A DNA stretch of 64,000 nt from Cupriavidus phytohabitans (GCF_000426345.1 NZ_AUFE01000006.1:62001-126000), one strand, 5' to 3'. Positions 1 through 9,157 are shown, counted from the stretch's first letter. The notes: generated from the letters alone by a model not told the origin. Numbers and translations: made by a program.

Positions 1-213
1 CTCGGCTACTTCTACAACTCCAACCATCATACGCTCGGCGCCTTCCTGGGCGAGGCCATGATGAGCCCGCCTGCGCTGGCGCACTGGCGCGATGTGATCC
101 AGCAGACAGTGCTGCGCACGGTGACGGTGCCCGGGGCCGTGCCGGAAGCCAGCGTGCCGCCGGCTGCGCCGGCGCGCAAGGCCGCACGAAACAGGCGGGC
201 GGCTGCAGCCTGA
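1..213 (+). CDS. C-terminal fragment of a TetR-like transcriptional regulator (5' end outside window)
   Basis: The reading frame is open from base 1 to a TGA at 211-213, giving 70 residues that begin LGYFYNSNHHTLGAF. The segment with YNSNHHTL and LMSPPALAHWRD-like spacing resembles the C-terminal ligand domain of some TetR regulators, and it ends in a basic Ala/Arg tail (APARKAARNRRAAAA). The DNA-binding half lies outside the window. Its position at the edge of a nicotinate degradation cluster would fit a NicS-type TetR regulator, which is known to control nicAB in Pseudomonas putida. That identity is inferred from context only; no diagnostic motif is visible. Confidence 0.5.
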   Translation, partial: LGYFYNSNHHTLGAFLGEAMMSPPALAHWRDVIQQTVLRTVTVPGAVPEASVPPAAPARKAARNRRAAAA

Positions 214-236
214 GACGCAGCGCCGGGCCGCCAACC

Positions 237-878
237 TCAAGCGGCGGCGCGGACGCCTTCACCCGCAACCTGCGCCAGCGCTGCGTCGCGCGTGAGCACG
301 GTCGCGTACTTCTGCGCCATGTCGAACAGGTTGGCATCGTGCGGGCCGATGGCGCGGTCCCCCACGCAATCGGACACCACCAGCGGGCGGAAGCCCAGCG
401 ACATCGCGTCGACCACGCTGGCGCGCACGCAGCCGCTGGTGACGCAGCCGGCCACCAGCAGCGTCTGCACGCCGCGCTGCGTCAGCCACGCCGCCAGCGA
501 GGTGCCGAAGAACGCCGACGGCACCGTCTTGCGCACCACCAGCTCGCCCGGCGCGGGCGCCAGCTCGGGCACGATCTGGCTGTTGTGGCCATCTTCCTTC
601 AGCGTCAGCATGCCGGGCACCTTCAGCGTGAAGATGTTGTGGTCGCTGTCGTCGTCGGCAAACACGATGCGGCTGTGCGCCACCGGCCAGCCCTGCTCGC
701 GCGCGGCGCGCAGCAGCGGCTGCGTGTTGCGGATGGCCTCGGGGATATTGCCGCCGCCGAATACGGCCGGGTCGGCAAAGCCGTTGACGAAATCGATGAT
801 CAGCAGGCCGTACGGCGCCTTGAGTTCCATCGACGCGCCGAAGCCCTGGCGCTGGTAGGTCTGCACTGCGTCATCCAT
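237..878 (-). CDS. nicF: Maleamate amidohydrolase NicF
   Basis: Isochorismatase-fold cysteine hydrolase of 213 residues that converts maleamate to maleate and ammonia in aerobic nicotinate breakdown (cytosolic). The family triad is visible at the expected places: Asp29 in LLIIDFVNGF, Lys117 in VVRKTVPSAF, and nucleophile Cys150 in AGCVTSGCVRAS. I chose the ATG at 878 because AAGGA lies about 9 bases upstream and the protein then starts MDDAVQTYQ. A longer frame reaches 914 but has no better signal. The start overlaps the nicX stop by 8 bases, implying translational coupling. Last gene of nicE-nicD-nicX-nicF. Confidence 0.9.
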   Translation of the reverse strand: MDDAVQTYQRQGFGASMELKAPYGLLIIDFVNGFADPAVFGGGNIPEAIRNTQPLLRAAREQGWPVAHSRIVFADDDSDHNIFTLKVPGMLTLKEDGHNSQIVPELAPAPGELVVRKTVPSAFFGTSLAAWLTQRGVQTLLVAGCVTSGCVRASVVDAMSLGFRPLVVSDCVGDRAIGPHDANLFDMAQKYATVLTRDAALAQVAGEGVRAAA

Positions 879-1950
879 GGCGCGAATCCTTGTAGAGCGA
901 TGCGGCGGGAGCATGGTGCCCGTCCATCACCTTGCCGCGCACCACCACCGGCTCGCCGTCGAGGCTGACCGTGCAGTGGCGCACCGGGATATCGATATGG
1001 CAGGCGGTGGTGCGGCTGCCGCCCGCTTCGTTGTTGGGGCCGAACGAGCACAGGAAATTGCCCTCGTAGGCGCGTGCGTCCATGCCGATGGTGGCCTCGC
1101 GGTCGTACATCGCCAGCGCCGACCAGCTTGCGCGCGGCTGCAGGCCCCAGCCGATATGCGACATCGCATACGCTTCGGGGTCGTTGAACGACGCCATGTA
1201 GTCGGCCAATAGCTCGGCATCGACACCGCCTTCGATGCGGCGCACGTAGCCCGCTTCGACCGTGATGCGGATCGGCGCCTGCAGATAGGATTTCATCGGC
1301 AGCAGGATGTCGCCGCGGTCGAGCACGATGGTGCCGTGGGTGCCGCCCTCGTCCGGCCAGGTCAGCACGAAGCCGCTCGGCCAGTGGTCCCAGCGGCCGG
1401 GCTCGTCGACAAAGCCGTACTCGCTGATCGCGGGGAATTCACCCAGGCGGCAACGCAGGTCCATGCCGGCATCGGACACGATATGCATCTCGCGCGCCTT
1501 GCCCAGCCGCTCGGTCGCGGCCTTGACGCGGGTGCGGTCGGCCTCGGTCGGTACCAGCCGTGCCAGCACCTCGGGCGGCTCCACCGCCAGCAGGATTCTG
1601 GTGCCGCCGGACAGGATCTCGTGCTGCTCGGGCGAGAACAGCAGCGTCATCAGGTCCAGCACCAGGTCGCTGGCCTTGAGCGCGGCAATCGCTGCCGGAT
1701 TGCCGGTCAGCGGCGTCGTGCCGAGATAGGCCAGCGCGTCGCGGCTGAGCGCCTTCTCGCCGTTGACCGGCGGCAGGTCGAGCCGGTTGACGATGGCGCC
1801 CATCGACTGCGCCGCCACCAGCGCCGTGCGCAGCGTCTGCGGATGCGTGGCCGCGCCGGTCAGCACGGTGACGGTCTGCCCCGGCTGCAGCTTCGACAGC
1901 GTCAGCACCTGCTTCCACGCCGCCGTCAGGTCGTAATCGCTTACGGGCAT
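871..1950 (-). CDS. nicX: 2,5-dihydroxypyridine 5,6-dioxygenase NicX
   Basis: Mononuclear Fe(II) ring-opening dioxygenase of 359 residues, turning 2,5-dihydroxypyridine into N-formylmaleamate. The fold is related to M29-type metallopeptidases rather than to the usual extradiol enzymes. Residues reported as essential in the P. putida enzyme fall at the same numbers here: Glu177 (AISEYGF), His265 (MSHIGW), and His318 and Asp320 (ACHIDIP). A strong Shine-Dalgarno (AAGGAGGG) precedes the ATG at 1950, 13 bases after the nicD stop. This is the committing ring-cleavage step of the cluster. Confidence 0.93.
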   Translation of the reverse strand: MPVSDYDLTAAWKQVLTLSKLQPGQTVTVLTGAATHPQTLRTALVAAQSMGAIVNRLDLPPVNGEKALSRDALAYLGTTPLTGNPAAIAALKASDLVLDLMTLLFSPEQHEILSGGTRILLAVEPPEVLARLVPTEADRTRVKAATERLGKAREMHIVSDAGMDLRCRLGEFPAISEYGFVDEPGRWDHWPSGFVLTWPDEGGTHGTIVLDRGDILLPMKSYLQAPIRITVEAGYVRRIEGGVDAELLADYMASFNDPEAYAMSHIGWGLQPRASWSALAMYDREATIGMDARAYEGNFLCSFGPNNEAGGSRTTACHIDIPVRHCTVSLDGEPVVVRGKVMDGHHAPAASLYKDSRHG

Positions 1951-1963
1951 GTTCCCTCCTTGA

Positions 1964-2806
1964 TCAGGTCAGCGCAGCGCCGAGGAAGTCGCCGAAGGCG
2001 CGGTAGAAGCCGGGCTCGTCGTCCCACGGGATCATGTGGCCGGCATTGGCGACATGCGCGACCAGCAGCGCGGGCAGCAGCTTGCGCATCTCCTGCACGT
2101 CTTCCTCGCGGATCACGTCGCCGCGGCCCGCGGTCATCAGCAGGGCCGGCACGTCGATCCGCGGCAGGTCGGCGTGGATATCGTCTTCATGGAAACCATC
2201 GAAGCTGGCCAGGATCGCGCGCTCGTCGCAGGTATGCAGCCATTGCGCGCGCAGGCGCAGCTGCTCTTCGGTCCAGGTCGGGCAGAAACGGCGCATGCCT
2301 TCCGCGTCGATGCCCTGCTGCGCCAGCCGGATCGAATCGATGTACCACGGCAGTTGTGCCGGATAGGCACGGCGGCCCGGGCCCGATACCGGCGGATCGA
2401 CCAGCACCAGCCGCGTCAGGCCAGCGGGCTTGCTGCGCGCGGCGCGGATGCCGATACGCGCGCCCATCGAATGGCCGACGATGGCATAGCGCTGCAGCCC
2501 GAGCGCTTCGGCAAGCGCAATCACGTCTGCCGCCTGCGCACCGAGGCCGTAGTCCAGTTCCGCGCCGGCCTGCGACAGGCCGCGGCCGCGCACGTCGAGC
2601 ACATAGGTATCGAAATGCCGCCCGAACTGCTCGCCGACGAAGCCCCAGGTGACCGCCGGGCTGGTGATGCCGGGCACGATGATGACGGCATCGCGCTGCG
2701 CGCGCGCGCCGTCCTGGCCGCCATAGCGCAGGTAGTGCTGGCGGATGCCGTTGGCATGGACGTTGGCGCCGTAGAGGAAGGTACCGGGGAAGGTGCTGGT
2801 CGTCAT
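1964..2806 (-). CDS. nicD: N-formylmaleamate deformylase NicD (alpha/beta hydrolase)
   Basis: Alpha/beta hydrolase of 280 residues that removes formate from N-formylmaleamate to give maleamate. The nucleophile elbow GHSMGA places Ser113, with Asp137 (LVDPP) and His257 (NAGHMIPW) as the likely remainder of the triad. The frame extends upstream, but I chose the ATG at 2806 (MTTSTFPG) because it sits just after the nicE stop with AAGGAGCC before it, and because this length suits the family. Lies between nicE and nicX in one operon. Confidence 0.9.
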   Translation of the reverse strand: MTTSTFPGTFLYGANVHANGIRQHYLRYGGQDGARAQRDAVIIVPGITSPAVTWGFVGEQFGRHFDTYVLDVRGRGLSQAGAELDYGLGAQAADVIALAEALGLQRYAIVGHSMGARIGIRAARSKPAGLTRLVLVDPPVSGPGRRAYPAQLPWYIDSIRLAQQGIDAEGMRRFCPTWTEEQLRLRAQWLHTCDERAILASFDGFHEDDIHADLPRIDVPALLMTAGRGDVIREEDVQEMRKLLPALLVAHVANAGHMIPWDDEPGFYRAFGDFLGAALT

Positions 2807-2817
2807 GTCCGGCTCCT

Positions 2818-3585
2818 TCAGTAGGCGCCGGACAGCAGCGCGCCCGCGCCCGGCACCACCGGCTCCAGGCCCAGCCGCTTGAGCATGGCATAAGTCGTGG
2901 CGATGGCGGCGGTGACCACCGGCTTGCCGGTCATCGCCTCCACCTTGGCCACCGCCGGCAGCGACGGCATCTGCACGCATGCCGACAGCACGATGACATC
3001 GGCATCGGCGAAATCCATCTGCGCGACGATCTCCGGCAGCCGCGACGGGTCGTGGCGACCGACCTCGAGGTTGTCGGGGATCTCCAGCGCGCGGTAGTCG
3101 ACCACCTCGTAGCCTTCATTGCGGATGTAGTCGACCACCAGCTCGGTCAGCGGCTTCATGTACGGCGCCACCACGGCGATGCGCTTCGCGCCCATCACCT
3201 TGAGCGCATCGACCAGCGCGCCGGCACTGGTGATCACGGGCGCGTCGCCGCCGTTCTCGGCGGTGTGCGCCTGCAGGCGCTGCTCGGACACGCGGTGGTA
3301 GCCGTGGCCCATCGCCATGATCGCGACCAGGCAGGCATAGCCGAGCACATCGACGCGGGCATCGCTCAGCTCCACCGCGCAGCGGTCGGATTCGGCATCC
3401 ATCGCCGCCAGTTCCTCCTTGACCACCTTCTTCATCCGCATGCGGCTGCCGTGGAAGGTGAAGCGCTCCGGACGCACCAGCTGGCGCGCGGCCAGCATGG
3501 CCGGGATCTCGGTTTCCATCGTGGTGTTGGAGCTCGGCACGATCTGGCCGATTCGGAAAACTTTCTGCACTGTCGACTCCGTCAT
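2818..3585 (-). CDS. nicE: Maleate cis-trans isomerase NicE
   Basis: Asp/Glu racemase-superfamily enzyme of 255 residues that isomerises maleate to fumarate, delivering the pathway product to the TCA cycle. The two catalytic cysteines expected of maleate isomerases are visible: Cys85 in LGYACLVA and Cys203 in LSACVQMPS. The N-terminal substrate loop IVPSSNTTMETE is also typical. First gene of the minus-strand operon; the start at 3585 has only a weak ribosome binding site. Its promoter and an operator-like 12-mer lie about 55 bases upstream. Confidence 0.92.
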   Translation of the reverse strand: MTESTVQKVFRIGQIVPSSNTTMETEIPAMLAARQLVRPERFTFHGSRMRMKKVVKEELAAMDAESDRCAVELSDARVDVLGYACLVAIMAMGHGYHRVSEQRLQAHTAENGGDAPVITSAGALVDALKVMGAKRIAVVAPYMKPLTELVVDYIRNEGYEVVDYRALEIPDNLEVGRHDPSRLPEIVAQMDFADADVIVLSACVQMPSLPAVAKVEAMTGKPVVTAAIATTYAMLKRLGLEPVVPGAGALLSGAY

Positions 3586-3640
3586 CTGTTTGTCTGTCTA
3601 CCCGCCTGCCCTGCCCGGATGGCCTTGCATGCTGCGATCG

Positions 3641-3669
3641 ATTGTAGTGTACACACTTTATCTAGGCAA
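3641..3669 (-). promoter_or_regulatory. Putative nicE operon promoter with embedded operator
   Basis: On the minus strand, TTGCCT (3669-3664), a 17-base spacer and TACAAT (3646-3641) form a good sigma-70 promoter. The 12-mer AGTGTGTACACT (3657-3646) fills the spacer up to and into the -10 box, so a bound repressor should block it. The core GTGTACAC is a perfect palindrome. The same 12-mer, in the same orientation relative to transcription, sits on the -10 of the nicC promoter. Confidence 0.6.
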
Positions 3670-3818
3670 ATAGAATCTGTGCCGTGCGAGATTCACTCGT
3701 TCAGTGCATACTTAATTAATCAATCCCTGTTTTAGCGCACTAATTCGCCACATTCAAGCAATGTTCATGACGAATCATGATGTCGTAAGGGTTTTCCATA
3801 GGATCGGTACTTTCTTTC

Positions 3819-5082
<1,264 letters not shown>

Positions 5083-5179
5083 CGCCAGACCTTAGGCCTG
5101 ACCTGAACCCGCACGCTGCAGCCCCTCGCACGAAGGGGCGCGGCGTGCCCGCCGCGTGATCTGCAACCTGCCGCCCCCG

Positions 5180-5677
5180 ATGAACACGCCTCGCCCCCTC
5201 ACGCTACAAGTCAACCACGCCGAGCACACGCTCAGCGTGGCGCCTGACACGCCGCTGCTCTATATCCTGCGCAACGACCTGGCGTGCAATGGCCCCAAGT
5301 ACGGTTGCGGGCTGGGCCAGTGCGGCGCGTGCACGGTGCTGGTCGACGGCCTGCCCGCGCGCTCGTGCGTGCTGCCGGTCAGGGCGGCGGTGGGCCACGC
5401 GGTCACCACGCTCGAAGGCCTGGGCACGGCGGAGCATCCCGACCCGGTGCAGCAGGCCTTTATCGACGAGCAGGCCGCGCAATGCGGCTATTGCCTGAAC
5501 GGCATGATCATGACCGCCAAGGCGCTGCTCGCGCAAAATCCCGATCCCGATGAAGCGCAGATCCGCGAGGCGCTGCGTTTCAACCTGTGCCGCTGCGGCA
5601 CGCACGTGGAAATCGTGCGCGCGGTGCAGCGCGCCGCGGTGCTGATGCGGCAGGCCGGCGAGGGAGCGGCATCGTGA
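5180..5677 (+). CDS. nicA: Nicotinate dehydrogenase small subunit NicA, two [2Fe-2S] clusters
   Basis: Iron-sulfur subunit (165 residues) of the nicotinate hydroxylase that makes 6-hydroxynicotinate. The plant-type ferredoxin ligands are Cys43, Cys48, Cys51 and Cys63 (GCGLGQCGAC), followed by the helical domain for the second cluster (QCGYCLNG and LCRCGTH). I chose ATG 5180 (MNTPRPL); an in-frame GTG at 5156 would add eight residues without a better binding site. The stop overlaps the GTG start of nicB by three bases. Electrons are expected to pass from the molybdenum site through these clusters to the cytochromes of NicB. Confidence 0.88.
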   Translation: MNTPRPLTLQVNHAEHTLSVAPDTPLLYILRNDLACNGPKYGCGLGQCGACTVLVDGLPARSCVLPVRAAVGHAVTTLEGLGTAEHPDPVQQAFIDEQAAQCGYCLNGMIMTAKALLAQNPDPDEAQIREALRFNLCRCGTHVEIVRAVQRAAVLMRQAGEGAAS

Positions 5678-8619
5678 AGCAGGAACTCGTACGGCAGGCA
5701 GTGGAAACCGGCGCCTTGACGGAATTCGCACCACCGCCGGCTTCCATGTGTCTCGTTGCCCATGTGCTGACGCCGCCAGGGCTGCGCTGGATCGACGGCA
5801 AGGCGCTGGCACCGCGCCTGCTCGGCGCGGACCGCAATGCCGCCCTGGCGTTGCCCGGGGTTCGCGCGGTCGTGGTGCGCAACCAGTTTGCAGGCGTGGT
5901 CGCGGAAAGCAATGCGCTGGCGGCCAATGCCATCAGCGCCCTGCAGGCACGCTGGTCGGCGCCGCCTCGCGCGGACGACGCTCCCGTGCCGCGCCACGCC
6001 GTTGCGCAGCGCGGCGACGCCACCCGCGCGCTTGCCAGCGCCGCCACGCGCCACGCGCAGCACTACCAGTGGCCCCTGGCCGGCACCCGGACCGAAGCGT
6101 TCTGCACCGCGATCGCGGACTGGCGCGACGGCATGCTGCACGTGTGGCTGCCAACTCCGCGCCCGGGTGCGCTGCGCGAAGAACTGGCCGCGCTGCTGGG
6201 CATTGCGCCGCAACAGGTCGCGCTGTCCGGCTGGCAGGCGCCCGCCGATGCCGGCGATCCGGCGCTGCTCGCTCACCACGCAGCCGCCGACGCCGCACTG
6301 CTGGCCCATGCCGCCGGCAAACCCGTGATGCGCCGGCTGTGCGCCGACGATATCGGCCTGTCCGGTGCGCAGCTCGCCGTGCGCGTCGACACCGCGCAAA
6401 GCGGCAATGCCATCGACGCCTATGCCGCAACGCTGGCCGGCACGGCGGCACCGTCCGTGCCGCTGGCACTGTGGCTGACGCATACGGCCTCGCCCGTCAC
6501 GGATACCGGCGACAGCGGCAGCGCGGTCATGCCGCCGTATCGCATTCCCGATGTCGATGTCGGCACCGCCGGCGCCGTGGCCGCCTTTGATGCGGCACCG
6601 CTTGCCGCGGCGCGCGCACATGTCTTTGCGCGCGAATCCCATCTCGATGAAATTGCCGCCGCATCCGGGACCGATCCGGTTGCGCTGCGGCTCTCGCACC
6701 TCGACGACGCGCGCGGCTCGGCCCTCGTGAGGCAAGTCAGCGAGCGCGCCGGCTGGATCCCATCCGCCCCGCATGCCACCACGTCGGCCGGCAACGTGCG
6801 GCGCGGTCGCGGCTTTGCCTATGCGCACACCGTCGACCACGATGCCGGCCAGACCTGGTCGGCATGGGTCGCCGAAGTTGAAGTCGACGGCACCACCGGC
6901 GAACTGGCGGTCACGCGCGTGACGGTGGGGCATGACAGCGAATCGCTGGCGCCCGCGCAAGCCGCACCTGCTGCGCGCTCCCTGGAACAGGCCGTCGCCG
7001 ACGCCACGCTGCGATTGACCGCTGCCGGCCCGGCCTTCGACACCTGGCCCGCCACGGACGCGCCTGCCGGCCAATCGCTTCCCGCCGTGGCTACCAGCGC
7101 GGCGCTGCCGGAAGTCCGCCTGGCCGGCGCGCTCACCGGGCACGACCAGCTGGCCGCGGGCCCGGGCGATACGCTGCCCGCCGCGGCCGCCGTAGCCAAT
7201 GCCATCTTCGATGCCACCGGCGTGCGCCTGCGCACACCGCCCTTCAGCGCCGAACGCATCCGCCTGGCGCTGGCCGAGCGCGAAGACAAGCCAGAGGACA
7301 CGCGCTTCGGCAAGCGCAGCAAGCGCGGCTGGATCGCCGCCGCTGCCGCGACCGCGGCCGGCCTGTGCGCGACGCTGATGCCGTGGCGCGCGCCGATCTC
7401 ACCAGTCGCACCGCCCGGGCCCGGCTTCTATTCCGCGGCGACGCTGGAGCGCGGCCGCCTGGTGGCCGCGGCGGGTGACTGCGCGGTTTGCCATACCGCC
7501 CCCGGCGGCGTGAAGAACGCGGGCGGCCTGCCACTGGAAACGCCATTCGGCACGGTCTACAGCACCAACATCACGCCCGACGTGCAGACCGGCATCGGCA
7601 ACTGGTCGTTCGCCGCCTTCGAGCGCGCGATGCGCGAGGGCATCCACCGCGACGGGCGGCGCCTCTATCCGGCCTTCCCCTACACCGCGTTCGCCAAGGT
7701 CAGCGATGCCGACATGCAGGCGCTGTATGCGTACCTGATGTCGGCCGAGCCGGTGAAGTCAGAGGTACCTCAAACCCGACTCGCATTCCCGTTCAACGTG
7801 CGCCCCCTGCTGGGCGGCTGGAACCTGCTGTTCCATCGCAACGAACCCTTCAAGCCCGATCCCGCGCGCTCCGCGCAGTGGAACCGAGGCGCGTATCTCG
7901 CCGAAGGGCTGGGCCATTGCAGCGCCTGCCATTCGCCGCGCAACGCCCTCGGCGCCGAGCAGGGAGGTCGCAAGTACCTGACCGGCGGCAGTGCCGAAAA
8001 CTGGGAAGCGCCGCCGCTGACCGCGCTGTCGCACGCGCCGGTGCCGTGGACCGAGGCGGCGCTGTTCACCTATCTGCGCGGCGGTTATGCGCCGCATCAT
8101 GGCGCAGCCGCCGGGCCCATGGCGCCTGTGGTGGAAGAACTCGCCCAGCTGCCCGAAGCGGATGTGCGCGCGATCGCGCATTACGTCGCGTCGTTCGGCT
8201 CGCCCTCAGCTTCCGCCGCGCCTTCCGTGCTGGCCGCGCAGGCGGCGCAGATCGAGCAACGCAGCGCGCAGGCCGCGCGCACGCTCGGCGGACCCGGTGA
8301 ACGGCTGTACCAGAGCGCCTGCGCGGTGTGCCACCAGTCGGAGCAAGGCATCGCACAGTTCGGCGTGAAGCCGTCGCTCGCGCTCAACACCAACCTGCAC
8401 AGCAAGCTGGCTGACAACGTCATCCAGGTGCTGCTGCAAGGCATGCCCGCGCCGCCCAACAGCGAGCTGGGCGCGATGCCGGCCTATGCCGACACCTTTG
8501 ACGACCGGCAGATCGCGCAGCTGGTGCAGTACCTGCGCGCGCGCTTTGCCCCGGACCAACCCGCCTGGCAGGACCTGGAGAACACCGTCGCGCGGCTGCG
8601 CGCGGCGCCTGCGCACTGA
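5674..8619 (+). CDS. nicB: Nicotinate dehydrogenase large subunit NicB: reduced molybdopterin domain fused to three cytochrome c domains
   Basis: Fusion of 981 residues. Residues 1-540 resemble a xanthine-dehydrogenase-type molybdopterin domain: DAALLAHAAGKPV near 205, PYRIPDVDV near 289, ESHLDEIAAASGTDPVALR near 323, and AIFDATGVRLR near 510. A hydrophobic anchor lies near 552-570. Three CxxCH haem sites follow: Cys603, Cys749 and Cys883. The role is hydroxylation of nicotinate with electron export to the respiratory chain. The start is GTG 5674, overlapping the nicA stop. The molybdenum half is oddly short (P. putida NicB is about 1187 residues), shows no clear glycine-rich GGGFG loop, and has GPGD (Asp499) where the family has the catalytic GxGE. 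Confidence 0.8.
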   Translation: MKQELVRQAVETGALTEFAPPPASMCLVAHVLTPPGLRWIDGKALAPRLLGADRNAALALPGVRAVVVRNQFAGVVAESNALAANAISALQARWSAPPRADDAPVPRHAVAQRGDATRALASAATRHAQHYQWPLAGTRTEAFCTAIADWRDGMLHVWLPTPRPGALREELAALLGIAPQQVALSGWQAPADAGDPALLAHHAAADAALLAHAAGKPVMRRLCADDIGLSGAQLAVRVDTAQSGNAIDAYAATLAGTAAPSVPLALWLTHTASPVTDTGDSGSAVMPPYRIPDVDVGTAGAVAAFDAAPLAAARAHVFARESHLDEIAAASGTDPVALRLSHLDDARGSALVRQVSERAGWIPSAPHATTSAGNVRRGRGFAYAHTVDHDAGQTWSAWVAEVEVDGTTGELAVTRVTVGHDSESLAPAQAAPAARSLEQAVADATLRLTAAGPAFDTWPATDAPAGQSLPAVATSAALPEVRLAGALTGHDQLAAGPGDTLPAAAAVANAIFDATGVRLRTPPFSAERIRLALAEREDKPEDTRFGKRSKRGWIAAAAATAAGLCATLMPWRAPISPVAPPGPGFYSAATLERGRLVAAAGDCAVCHTAPGGVKNAGGLPLETPFGTVYSTNITPDVQTGIGNWSFAAFERAMREGIHRDGRRLYPAFPYTAFAKVSDADMQALYAYLMSAEPVKSEVPQTRLAFPFNVRPLLGGWNLLFHRNEPFKPDPARSAQWNRGAYLAEGLGHCSACHSPRNALGAEQGGRKYLTGGSAENWEAPPLTALSHAPVPWTEAALFTYLRGGYAPHHGAAAGPMAPVVEELAQLPEADVRAIAHYVASFGSPSASAAPSVLAAQAAQIEQRSAQAARTLGGPGERLYQSACAVCHQSEQGIAQFGVKPSLALNTNLHSKLADNVIQVLLQGMPAPPNSELGAMPAYADTFDDRQIAQLVQYLRARFAPDQPAWQDLENTVARLRAAPAH

Positions 8620-8625
8620 AGACCA

Positions 8626-8662
8626 GCGGAGGCCTGCGCGGCCGCTTGCCGCGCCTTCCGCA
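8626..8662 (+). terminator. Weak hairpin after nicB
   Basis: GC-rich imperfect inverted repeat (GCGGAGGC against GCCTTCCGC with an inner GCGCGGC/GCCGCGC) just past the nicB stop. There is no T-run, so intrinsic termination is doubtful. Confidence 0.25.
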
Positions 8663-8806
8663 TCCATGCTGACAGTATCCGTGCCGTGCCTGGCAAGGCG
8701 CTTTGCCACCGGGCAGGGAGACCTGCGCCGACATATCGGCGCACTGCGCGCCAGGCGCGGGAAAACCCCGAGGAGAGAAACCGCAGTTCGGCCTTGCCCG
8801 CAAGTT

Positions 8807-8850
8807 TCATGTAGCTTACGCTGAACGATCATGTAGTGCGCACTACATGA
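8807..8850. promoter_or_regulatory. Perfect 22-bp palindrome plus a third half-site: candidate activator binding site
   Basis: Bases 8829-8850 are a perfect palindrome with half-site TCATGTAGTGC. A further copy of TCATGTAG lies at 8807-8814, 22 bases (two helical turns) before the first half. The palindrome ends about 140 bases upstream of the sigma-54-like promoter at 8991, the usual distance for an enhancer-binding protein. No gene overlaps it. Binding protein unknown. Confidence 0.6.
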
Positions 8851-8896
8851 GTGCCGGCATCGGTACCAAAAGCCGCGCCGCGGTGCCTCCCGGCAG

Positions 8897-8929
8897 AAGG
8901 ACGGCACAAGGACGGCGCAAGAACCGCGC
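8897..8929. repeat. Three tandem 11-bp repeats between activator site and promoter
   Basis: AAGGACGGCAC, AAGGACGGCGC and AAGAACCGCGC follow one another directly. The first two differ at one base; the third is degenerate. The 11-base period is about one helical turn, so the repeats face the same side of the DNA. Confidence 0.5.
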
Positions 8930-8990
8930 AGACGAGCGGCAGACAAGACAAGAAGACCACAAGATTGGCCCTTTACATCACCGGAAGCGC

Positions 8991-9006
8991 TGGCCCGGGG
9001 CTTGCA
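8991..9006 (+). promoter_or_regulatory. Putative sigma-54 promoter of the NiaP-like transporter transcript
   Basis: TGGCCCGGGGCTTGCA differs from the -24/-12 consensus (TGGCAC, five bases, TTGCA) at one position, and the GG-to-GC spacing is exact. The predicted start near 9018 gives a leader of roughly 200 bases before the transporter start, containing a 20-codon ORF. An activator-like palindrome lies upstream. Confidence 0.6.
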
Positions 9007-9073
9007 TAGTCCACCGCCGTGCCGACCGGGAATTCGGGCCCGGACAACCAAGGGTAGACAACAAGGAGTGACT

Positions 9074-9136
9074 ATGTCGTATCAGTATCAGGAAGGTGTT
9101 GCGAGAGGACTACCTGGTCAGTTCTGGCCTCGCTAG
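9074..9136 (+). CDS. Putative 20-residue leader peptide upstream of the transporter
   Basis: AAGGAG followed 6 bases later by ATG opens a 20-codon frame encoding MSYQYQEGVARGLPGQFWPR, then TAG. The ribosome binding site is stronger than that of the transporter itself. Codons such as AGA, CTA, GTT and GGT are rare in neighbouring genes, so this is not a fragment of an ordinary high-GC ORF. It lies 85 bases before the transporter start, with a stem-loop between. I do not recognise the peptide. It could be a regulatory leader or a small protein, or it could be chance. Confidence 0.45.
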   Translation: MSYQYQEGVARGLPGQFWPR

Positions 9137-9157
9137 ATTGGGGTAGCCACCATGCTT

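Noticed and set aside
5587..5673. Upstream extension of nicB
   Set aside because: It lies wholly inside nicA in another frame; the GTG at 5674 overlapping the nicA stop is the natural start.
8500..8830. Additional gene between nicB and the transporter
   Set aside because: Short frames here have shadow-like composition and no ribosome binding site; the stretch reads as regulatory DNA.
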